A stretch of 64,000 nt of DNA from Alteromonas portus (GTDB lineage: Bacteria > Pseudomonadota > Gammaproteobacteria > Enterobacterales > Alteromonadaceae): the NCBI RefSeq assembly GCF_005117025.1, contig NZ_SWCO01000008.1, positions 124,001 to 188,000 on the forward strand, given 5' to 3'. Shown piece after piece: positions 8,535 through 15,167 of this stretch. How positions within the stretch are numbered: position 1 is the first letter of the stretch; the number at the start of each line of letters is the position of its first letter. Under the pieces are notes generated by a model. It did no database searches. It saw only the letters and a program-made list of their open reading frames with translations, and had not been told where the DNA came from. Both the position numbers and the translations under genes were made by a program.

Positions 8535-9134
8535 ATGCAGCGTTCTTTTTTCACTGATAGCGATGTCGTCAATGTAGCGAAGTCGCTTATTGGTCAATTC
8601 CTTTTTAGCAACGTCGGCGGCGTACTAACCGGGGGAACGATAACAGAAACGGAGGCCTACCGTGGTCATCAGGACCTTGCCATGGAAAAACACCTGTTGC
8701 GGCGCCCTTCTTCTATATCAACACTTAAAAAGCAAGGCGGCATTGCGTACATCTACACCATTTATGGTACTCACAGTATGTTGAATATTGTTACAAATGA
8801 TGCTGACCACACTGACTCAGTTCTGATCCGAGAAATTAAGCCTACAGAAGGTGTCGAAAAAATGCGTGAACGCCGCGGCGTAAATACATCATTGCGTAAT
8901 TTATGTAACGGCCCAGCTAAGCTGACACAGGCTCTGGCGATAACACCTGCGCTAAACGGTGAGCCTGTGTTAAATAACACTTTGATTTGGATTGAGGAAA
9001 GTAACCGTACCATTGTGAGTGAGCACATCACTAGTTCGCCTCGCATTGGCATAGACTACGCAAAAGACAATCAAACGGGTAAGCAAGGTGCACGGGATGA
9101 CACAACCTTGCCTTGGCGGTTCACGCTTAAGTAG
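8535..9134 (+). CDS. DNA-3-methyladenine glycosylase (AAG/MPG family), divergent active site
   Basis: A 199-residue member of the alkyladenine glycosylase family, which excises alkylated purines in base excision repair. The catalytic Glu and stacking Tyr are present in Thr-Glu-Thr-Glu-Ala-Tyr (residues about 36-41). The Ile-Tyr-Gly-x-x-x-x-Leu-Asn-Ile segment and the C-terminal Cys-Asn-Gly-Pro-Ala-Lys-Leu-Thr-Gln-Ala-Leu are also typical. Counting nine residues on from that Tyr, where human AAG has His136 in Asp-x-Ala-x-His, this protein has Glu (Asp-Leu-Ala-Met-Glu). Length is normal for bacterial forms. It follows the Tudor-type gene closely. Confidence 0.8.
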   Translation: MQRSFFTDSDVVNVAKSLIGQFLFSNVGGVLTGGTITETEAYRGHQDLAMEKHLLRRPSSISTLKKQGGIAYIYTIYGTHSMLNIVTNDADHTDSVLIREIKPTEGVEKMRERRGVNTSLRNLCNGPAKLTQALAITPALNGEPVLNNTLIWIEESNRTIVSEHITSSPRIGIDYAKDNQTGKQGARDDTTLPWRFTLK

Positions 9135-9150
9135 CGCACTTCAACTAAGA

Positions 9151-9486
9151 CTACTTTGCAAAAGCGAAGGTCAGTTTGCAGTCGATGTATTTGAGCAATT
9201 TATTTACCACCCTTGGCACAGCAATATCACCGCTAGCAGTTTTTGATTCAACATAAATATCGCAGTCATCATATTGAATTTGCTGGCGAATAACGTAGTC
9301 GTTGATTTCGTCAAACAGGCTTTCTTTTAACGGCACCATACCAATGAACGCATCTGGGCCTTTTTTATCTACACATTCTTCACGCTTAATAAAATAAGCG
9401 CCTTCAATTTCTCGTTTTAGCGTGTACGCTTGCATGGCATCTAACGATGTTAAGCGAAAGTGCACGCTTATTTGGGGTTCTGTCAC
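9151..9486 (-). CDS. Conserved-looking hypothetical protein, 111 residues
   Basis: A GTG-started soluble protein with no signal peptide or membrane segment. I do not recognise the family. It alternates short strands and helices and contains a Cys-Val-Asp-Lys-Lys-Gly-Pro-Asp-Ala-Phe segment near the middle. It is convergent with the glycosylase gene (16 nt apart). Downstream of the VOC gene on the same strand, it is separated by a long perfect hairpin, so it probably has its own promoter or depends on read-through. Confidence 0.5.
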   Translation of the reverse strand: MTEPQISVHFRLTSLDAMQAYTLKREIEGAYFIKREECVDKKGPDAFIGMVPLKESLFDEINDYVIRQQIQYDDCDIYVESKTASGDIAVPRVVNKLLKYIDCKLTFAFAK

Positions 9487-9518
9487 TCGTAATCTCGGTT
9501 TTTCTGTTGAAATTTATA

Positions 9519-9564
9519 TAGGGCCTGTAGACCTTTAGTATACAGCAAAGGTCTACAGGCCCTA
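9519..9564 (-). terminator. Perfect 18-bp inverted repeat between two minus-strand genes
   Basis: Arms 9519-9536 and 9547-9564 are perfectly complementary, with a 10-nt loop. It sits directly after the VOC gene stop and before the next gene's start. There is no pure T run immediately after it on the minus strand, so it may act as a terminator, an RNA-processing or stabilising element, or a cruciform-type protein site. Confidence 0.5.
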
Positions 9565-9569
9565 ATTGG

Positions 9570-9950
9570 CTACTGCTTGATTTCCACTTTCCAAGGTGGG
9601 TTCACCCTATTTTCCCCTGCCCAGTACAGCTTTATTTTATTGCCCGATGGATCTTTTAAAATGGCCTCTTTCCAAAGGTACCGTTGTTCAGTTGGCGGTT
9701 GCTCAAAACGAATGCCTTTCTCGACAAGTGATGTATAGAGTTCGTCTAATTCCTCATGTTCGAAATAAATTACACTGGAACTTTGAGTACGCTCGCTTTC
9801 TAAAGAGAGCGAAAAAGTAGACGAGCCTTCAGGGCACGTGAATCTAGCATAATGAGGAGTGTCTACAATTTGGGTAAACCCAAGTGTAAGGTAAAATTCT
9901 ACCGCGTCGACCATATTAGTTACGGGTAATGTTACTTGATTCAAATCCAT
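9570..9950 (-). CDS. VOC (glyoxalase/bleomycin-resistance fold) protein
   Basis: A 126-residue single-domain VOC protein with paired beta-alpha-beta-beta-beta modules. Typical features are Val-Thr-Asn-Met-x-x-Ala-Val-Glu-Phe-Tyr near the N-terminus and the Lys-Asp-Pro-Ser-Gly-Asn-Lys-Ile-Lys-Leu-Tyr C-terminal strand. Such proteins bind metal and act as lyases, dioxygenases or drug-binding proteins; the substrate cannot be read from sequence. AAGGAG precedes the ATG. A strong hairpin follows the gene. Confidence 0.8.
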   Translation of the reverse strand: MDLNQVTLPVTNMVDAVEFYLTLGFTQIVDTPHYARFTCPEGSSTFSLSLESERTQSSSVIYFEHEELDELYTSLVEKGIRFEQPPTEQRYLWKEAILKDPSGNKIKLYWAGENRVNPPWKVEIKQ

Positions 9951-10034
9951 TAGAGCCTACTCCTTTTTTTAAATGTTCAGAATCGCCAGCCTGTTGGGTT
10001 ACACCTCAAAAATAGCGACCTATCGACATAAAGC

Positions 10035-10655
10035 TTACACTATTAAAAACAATGTTGCTGCTGTAGCCGCGCCCATTGTAAGGTTAAACTGCCTTCTTCG
10101 AACTGGCGAACTCAACCACACCCGTATTTTTGCGCCTACCGCCGCCCAAAGCGAGATGCTTGGAAAGCCAATAACCGCAAAAGCAGTGACAATCGCAATG
10201 CCAGATTGGGTGTAGTGCTCGCCAGGCAGCGAAAACGTGCCTACGCTGGCTAACGCCATCATCCATGCTTTAGGATTTATTAGCTGGAATAATGCCCCTT
10301 CCCACCACTTAAGCGGCCCTTGGCGTTTGGTCGATTTAATTTTGTTTTCTATTTCATCTACTGGCTCATCTACTGGGCCAGTGGCAATTTTAAATGCTAG
10401 CCATAACAGGTATGCCACGCCAAGTACTTTAAGCACACTGTACAGTACAGGAAATATGTTGAACAGCGCTCCAACGCCAAGCAGTGTGCCTATCATTAAG
10501 CCAGCGACGCCAATTACAATACCCAGTATGTGCGGCAGCGAGCGTTTATAACCGTATTGTGCTCCAGAAGCCAGCAACATCATGTTATTTGGGCCAGGCG
10601 TTACCGTACTGATAAATGCAAATGTCGCAAGTGCGATGAGTAAAGATGTTTCCAT
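10035..10655 (-). CDS. LysE/RhtB-family amino acid exporter
   Basis: A 206-residue membrane protein with about six hydrophobic segments. Pro-Gly-Pro-Asn-Asn-Met near residue 21 is the LysE/RhtB family signature, and the Asn-Pro-Lys-Ala-Trp-Met segment near residue 127 is also typical. The family exports amino acids or derivatives by proton antiport. It is divergent from a MocR-type regulator across 250 nt containing repeated CTGTATG boxes, so the regulator probably controls it. Exact substrate unknown. Confidence 0.85.
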   Translation of the reverse strand: METSLLIALATFAFISTVTPGPNNMMLLASGAQYGYKRSLPHILGIVIGVAGLMIGTLLGVGALFNIFPVLYSVLKVLGVAYLLWLAFKIATGPVDEPVDEIENKIKSTKRQGPLKWWEGALFQLINPKAWMMALASVGTFSLPGEHYTQSGIAIVTAFAVIGFPSISLWAAVGAKIRVWLSSPVRRRQFNLTMGAATAATLFLIV

Positions 10656-10754
10656 GACAGTCCCTATGTGTTGATGTAAGCAATGCGTTTCTATAAAAGG
10701 AAGAAGGTCGATTAACCAGCCATTTATTCTTCACCAATACAATACAATCATATT

Positions 10755-10886
10755 TTTGTATGCATCATACCCAAATACACTTAAAAACAGCCATACAGTT
10801 TCGTCATGGTAACGCCTGCATGGTAGTTTTTTCACCAATCTGTATGGTTAAAAGCCACAATAAATTAAGATATAGTTATCTGTATG
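10755..10886. promoter_or_regulatory. Repeated CTGTATG(G) boxes between lysE-type and mocR-type genes
   Basis: The divergent intergenic region holds CCATACAG at 10791-10798, its inverse CTGTATGG at 10840-10847, CTGTATG at 10880-10886 and a related TTGTATG at 10756-10762. The last full box lies about 20 nt before the regulator start. Direct and inverted repeats of this size are what MocR-type regulators bind, so these are candidate operators for autoregulation and exporter control. Inference from position and repetition. Confidence 0.5.
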
Positions 10887-10905
10887 CAGGTAACTTTTAA
10901 AGAGT

Positions 10906-12342
10906 ATGGTTGAAATGACGCTTTACGAAACATTAGCCAATGAACTTAAAGCCCAGATCGAGCGTGGTGTTTTTGAGGTGGGGAACAAGTTACCTTCGGT
11001 TAGGCAGCTGTCAACGGAGCATAAAGTAAGTATAGCTACCGTGCAGGAAGCATATCGAGTGTTAGAAACGCAGCAACTGGTAGAGGCAAAACCTAAATCA
11101 GGTTATTTTGTTGCCCGTAGTGTATTAATAGATAACACCCCTAACATGACGAAGCCTCCGCAACGTCCTATGGATGTGTCTCAATGGGAAGATGTACTAG
11201 ACACCTTGCTAAATACCTTCAATAAAGAGCATGACGCTAAAACCCTGTGTCAGTTTCAGCATGCCATGCCCAACATGACTGCCAAAACCCTTAAACCGCT
11301 TATAAAACGCCTGCATGAACTCACCAAACATCGAGCCTTGGACGGCATGATTTACGGTGACGTAAAAGGTGATGAAACTCTGCGAAAACAGCTTAGCCGA
11401 TTGGCCGCAGCATCTGGCTGTGTGTTGCAGAGCGATGAATTTATTGTGACTTCTGGCTGCCAGGAAGCCTTATCTGTGTGCCTTCGCGCAGTAGCGAGCG
11501 CCGGCGATGTAATAGCGGTAGAATCCCCTGGGTTCTACGGTGCTATGCAAGCTATAAAAGGCGCTGAATTAAAAGCGTTAGAGATCCCCACCGACTCTGA
11601 AGTAGGGCTGAGTTTAGAAGCATTAAAGTTGGCCTTGGATCAATGGCCGATTAAGGCCATTTTAGTTGCCCCTACAGTAAATAATCCACAGGGATTCGTT
11701 ATGCCTGAGGCGAAAAAGAAAGCGTTATACGAATTGGCCAGAGAGTACGACGTAGCCATTATTGAAGACGACATTTATGGTGATATTGCGTATTCCTACC
11801 CACGTCCAAAGACCATCAAGTCTTTCGATAAAGATGGGCGTGTTTTGCTGTGTTCGTCTTTTTCAAAAACGCTAGCTCCTGGTTTTCGCGTGGGTTGGAT
11901 AGCGCCGGGAAGCTACAGAAATAAAGTGCTCCACGTTAAATATGTTAGCAGCTCTATGTGCCCTACCTTGCCCCAATTGGCTATAGCCAGTTTCATCGAG
12001 CAAGGCGGTTACGACAAACATATTCGGGCTATGCGTCACCATTACCTAAGTGCACGAGACGCCCTACGTTCAGACATAAGGCGTTACTTTCCTGCCGACA
12101 CTTGTATTAGCTATCCGCAAGGTGGCTATGTGTTATGGGTAGAACTCAATAGTCGATACGACTCCGTTAAGCTAGCTGACGAGGCCAAGGAACTAGGCAT
12201 TTACATCGCGCCGGGTCAATTGTTTTCGGCAACAGGGAAATATCGACATTGCCTGCGGTTTAATTTTATTGATAGTACTCAGGCTGCACGCACCGAAGCT
12301 ATCAAACGCCTTGGTGAGATGCTTGTTACGCAACACGCCTAA
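10906..12342 (+). CDS. MocR-type transcriptional regulator (GntR HTH fused to aminotransferase)
   Basis: A 478-residue protein. Residues about 5-75 form a GntR winged helix (Leu-Pro-Ser-Val-Arg-Gln-Leu-Ser). The rest is a fold-type I aminotransferase domain with Ser-Gly-Cys-Gln-Glu-Ala, Pro-Thr-Val-Asn-Asn-Pro-Gln-Gly, Glu-Asp-Asp-Ile-Tyr-Gly and the PLP lysine motif Ser-Ser-Phe-Ser-Lys-Thr-Leu-Ala-Pro-Gly around residues 318-326. MocR proteins use PLP or its adducts as effectors. It is divergent from the LysE-type exporter, a common arrangement for amino-acid efflux control. Size and domain order are canonical. Confidence 0.9.
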   Translation: MVEMTLYETLANELKAQIERGVFEVGNKLPSVRQLSTEHKVSIATVQEAYRVLETQQLVEAKPKSGYFVARSVLIDNTPNMTKPPQRPMDVSQWEDVLDTLLNTFNKEHDAKTLCQFQHAMPNMTAKTLKPLIKRLHELTKHRALDGMIYGDVKGDETLRKQLSRLAAASGCVLQSDEFIVTSGCQEALSVCLRAVASAGDVIAVESPGFYGAMQAIKGAELKALEIPTDSEVGLSLEALKLALDQWPIKAILVAPTVNNPQGFVMPEAKKKALYELAREYDVAIIEDDIYGDIAYSYPRPKTIKSFDKDGRVLLCSSFSKTLAPGFRVGWIAPGSYRNKVLHVKYVSSSMCPTLPQLAIASFIEQGGYDKHIRAMRHHYLSARDALRSDIRRYFPADTCISYPQGGYVLWVELNSRYDSVKLADEAKELGIYIAPGQLFSATGKYRHCLRFNFIDSTQAARTEAIKRLGEMLVTQHA

Positions 12343-12375
12343 TTCTTTATACAAAAGGCGTAAACCCGGGGGCAG

Positions 12376-12389
12376 TTGATCCACATCAA
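12376..12389 (+). promoter_or_regulatory. Perfect FNR-type box
   Basis: TTGATCCACATCAA matches the FNR consensus TTGAT-N4-ATCAA exactly. Its centre lies about 67 nt before the ATG at 12450. With a leader of about 25 nt this would be near -41.5, the class II activation position. The only gene it can serve in this orientation is the 135-residue unknown protein. Confidence 0.55.
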
Positions 12390-12449
12390 CGCAGGCTAGT
12401 CATAAGTCCACCAAAATAAAACCATCAAAACTACTCTACGAAACTTTGT

Positions 12450-12857
12450 ATGCTTACGTTAGTAAATAATACAGATGCGAATGACGACATTGTGCCTGAG
12501 GCACATGGGCTATACCGGCTACATTTAAAGCCTAACACGCAAATGGCGATAGAGAACAAGCCTGTCTTTGGTGCGAATATTACCCTACATAGCAGCATTT
12601 TAAAGCACGATAATTTTGTGGCGACACCAGATAATATATTAGGTTGGCTAGATCACTGTGGCTTGTCACACTTTGCCGTGAAAGCCGAGGCCGACAATGC
12701 AAAAAATGAAGACACCTCAGCATTCCTGCCTTCCCAATTTTTAAATGCTGAAGGCGGAGTTTTGCGCGTTACTGCGCCCACACGCATTTATCTGATCAGC
12801 AAGACCCCCACTGATATAAACAAACGTGGCCTGTGCCTTTTTACGCCAGTAAAATAA
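12450..12857 (+). CDS. Unknown 135-residue protein, possibly FNR-controlled
   Basis: A soluble protein without signal peptide or membrane helix; I do not recognise its family. It is rich in short beta-type segments with a central Gly-Trp-Leu-Asp-His-Cys-Gly-Leu-Ser-His motif near residue 66 that could hold a metal or cofactor. The C-terminus ends in a strand-like Gly-Leu-Cys-Leu-Phe-Thr-Pro. No good Shine-Dalgarno is visible. A perfect FNR-type box upstream suggests induction under low oxygen. It converges on recD, with a 42-bp palindrome between them. Confidence 0.6.
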   Translation: MLTLVNNTDANDDIVPEAHGLYRLHLKPNTQMAIENKPVFGANITLHSSILKHDNFVATPDNILGWLDHCGLSHFAVKAEADNAKNEDTSAFLPSQFLNAEGGVLRVTAPTRIYLISKTPTDINKRGLCLFTPVK

Positions 12858-12865
12858 ACACACAG

Positions 12866-12907
12866 AAATGTACTCTGACCCCAAAATTTTGGGGTCAGAG
12901 TACATTT
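12866..12907. terminator. 42-bp perfect palindrome between convergent genes (REP-like)
   Basis: Two 21-nt arms (12866-12886 and 12887-12907) are fully complementary with no spacer and a central AAAATTTT. The arm contains GTACTCTGACCCC. T-runs at the right edge run into the recD stop codon. It is well placed as a bidirectional terminator for the 135-residue protein gene and recD. The arm core resembles short repeats seen elsewhere in gammaproteobacteria, and the 13-mer GGGGTCAGAGTAC recurs at 18436-18448. Confidence 0.65.
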
Positions 12908-12908
12908 T

Positions 12909-15134
12909 TTATTCGATTTCTATGGTGGCGTTTGATGTGCTCTCTAATTGCAGGCTAATCGCTTCAGACAGCCCGGAATAACGCTTATCTACCCGCTGAA
13001 CCATGTGGGTAAATGTTGCGTTGTCAGAAATGATTAAGCAGCCGTCTTTGGCACGGGTTAACCCTGTGTACACTAGGCCTCGATGAAATAAATTGGCTGC
13101 TTTCTCGCTATCAGGCTTAGGTAGAATAAGTACAACATGGTTAAACTCAGAGCCCTGAGATTTATGTATGGTCATGGCATACACAGTTTCAAACTGCGGT
13201 ACTCTTGATAGCGATATGCTGCGCAACGCTTGTTTTTGCTGTAGCGCCTTGTCAGCACTGTCTCCCGCATTTGCCGAAGCTTTCTGACTTGAACCGTTTT
13301 GACCCGAAGCTTGGCTATCCTGGTAAAACCACGCATATAGCTTTCCTTTGCTGTCAGGCCAGATCACACCAACCTCACCGTTTGAAAGTCGCTGTGGGTG
13401 ATGGTTCTTTACAATCATGATGGGCTGACCTTGATAGAAATGGCCTTCCCGCTTTCTGATCTTGTGCTTGATAGCATCGAACACCAAATTATTCAGGCCT
13501 TCTACGCCCATTCCGCCCTTGCGGACCGGGGTTAGCCACCTAACCACATTCAGACGATTAAGCGCCTCTTCGGCACTGCCAGCGTGAAAAATAGGCAAGA
13601 AGCTTTCTTTGGCCAACTGGTGTAAATCACGGCCGCTAACCTGGTGCTCTGGCCATAGGTGAACGCCAGATTGTAGGCGTGATGCAGTCTTTGAAACAAG
13701 AGTTGAATCGATATTTGAATTGAGGCCAGCAGTTTCATCATTGTCACTAGCCTTGCCGGTAATCGCGGTAAGTGCGCCGCTTGCATCACCTCGCTGTATG
13801 GCCGTTGCAACTTTTGCCACCTGCCCTTTGAAGCGCTGCGGTGCTTGCAGAGTTGCTACATAGCTTTTTGCCTGCTCATCAACAGGTAACAGAGGCAAAT
13901 GCGGGCACAGCGTAGCGATGTGCTGACGCATTAACGATGGCACGCCACCTAAAGAAAGCGCGTCGTCATGACTGTTAAAACTAAGTGAACTATGTGTGCT
14001 GTTTGTGCCATTTGACACATTCGCGTTTTCGTCAAAACTTGCTGGCCCGGTACTTACTAGCTGCTCTAACACGTTGCCAAGCTCAACTGCTGGAAGCTGA
14101 TCTGCATCACCGATAAAATAGAGCCGTGCATGGTCTGGCAATGCTCGTACTATACGTGTCATTAGCGCTAAGTCGACCATACTTGCTTCATCGACAATGA
14201 GCACATCTGCTGCCAATTGGTTGTGCTGATTGAACTTAGTCGATACACCGTGCTCGCGCAATCCTAGTAATCTATGCAGCGTCACAGCATCGGTAGGCAC
14301 GTTGTTAAGTACTGCGTCGTCTAACTTGCCGCGAAGTCCGTCTATGCTGTTCATGATAGACTCCGTCATACGCTGTTGCGCTTTACCTGTAGGCGCTGCC
14401 AGCACAATTTTTAAGTTTTCATCGCAAGCCTGTAGCGCCAATAATAAACGCAATACGGTATAGGTTTTACCTGTACCTGGCCCACCGTTGATAACACAAA
14501 AGCGCTGCATCAGGCTTTTCGCCACCGCTATTTGCTGCCAGTCTTGCTGATCGGTTGTTTCGGTAGGAAAGATTGCGGGCCAAAGTTGCTTTACTTTTTC
14601 GCTTGCGTCATCACTTAACGGCGTAAGCGCAGCTCGTTTTACCACATTGCTCGCAACTTCTTGTTCAAACTCATAGTAGCGACGGCTGTACAGCTTGCCG
14701 TTGCTATAGACAAATAGTTGAGCCACCTGCTCGTTAACCAGCGCGCTTTTTACAATTCTAAGTAACGGTGTTAGTTGTGGCACGTCAACACCTGCTTTGG
14801 GCGCTTTTTCCTGCTCGGTTTGTTCAACCAGCGTCAGTGAAGCAGCCGCCGCCTTGTTACCACTATGCTCATTCGTTTCGACCGCCAAGGCCGTCTCTTG
14901 TTCAGCTATTGGTTCTTTAAAAAGCGTCGTACCCGCTATGTCTTTAAGATAGATACAGCTGTGTCCATTGCGCTGCATAAACGACAGATACGCCAAGATC
15001 CCCGCCCAAATAAACTGTTCTTCTTGTTCCAGTTCATCAATAAAGCCAAATTCTTTTGCGACAAATTTGTCGATAGCTTCGATGCCAAACAAGTTATCAA
15101 AAAATGACGGTACAGAGTGTTGATTGCTTTTCAT
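12909..15134 (-). CDS. recD: RecD, exodeoxyribonuclease V alpha subunit
   Basis: A 741-residue 5'-3' superfamily 1B helicase subunit of RecBCD. Walker A Gly-Gly-Pro-Gly-Thr-Gly-Lys-Thr (around residue 220), Walker B Val-Asp-Glu-Ala-Ser-Met-Val and the C-terminal Thr-Ile-His-Lys-Ser-Gln-Gly-Ser-Glu motif are all present. It is longer than the E. coli protein (608 residues); extra length is in Ser/Asn/Ala-rich insertions near residues 100, 380 and 620. It starts 33 nt after the recB stop with AAGGAAAA before ATG, so it is the last gene of a recC-recB-recD operon. Confidence 0.95.
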   Translation of the reverse strand: MKSNQHSVPSFFDNLFGIEAIDKFVAKEFGFIDELEQEEQFIWAGILAYLSFMQRNGHSCIYLKDIAGTTLFKEPIAEQETALAVETNEHSGNKAAAASLTLVEQTEQEKAPKAGVDVPQLTPLLRIVKSALVNEQVAQLFVYSNGKLYSRRYYEFEQEVASNVVKRAALTPLSDDASEKVKQLWPAIFPTETTDQQDWQQIAVAKSLMQRFCVINGGPGTGKTYTVLRLLLALQACDENLKIVLAAPTGKAQQRMTESIMNSIDGLRGKLDDAVLNNVPTDAVTLHRLLGLREHGVSTKFNQHNQLAADVLIVDEASMVDLALMTRIVRALPDHARLYFIGDADQLPAVELGNVLEQLVSTGPASFDENANVSNGTNSTHSSLSFNSHDDALSLGGVPSLMRQHIATLCPHLPLLPVDEQAKSYVATLQAPQRFKGQVAKVATAIQRGDASGALTAITGKASDNDETAGLNSNIDSTLVSKTASRLQSGVHLWPEHQVSGRDLHQLAKESFLPIFHAGSAEEALNRLNVVRWLTPVRKGGMGVEGLNNLVFDAIKHKIRKREGHFYQGQPIMIVKNHHPQRLSNGEVGVIWPDSKGKLYAWFYQDSQASGQNGSSQKASANAGDSADKALQQKQALRSISLSRVPQFETVYAMTIHKSQGSEFNHVVLILPKPDSEKAANLFHRGLVYTGLTRAKDGCLIISDNATFTHMVQRVDKRYSGLSEAISLQLESTSNATIEIE

Positions 15135-15167
15135 TATTTTCCTTTGCCTTAGTTCTTTTGACGTGTA

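Noticed and set aside
9973..10215. Plus-strand frame overlapping the LysE-type gene
   Set aside because: It is antisense to a clear exporter gene and has no recognisable domain.
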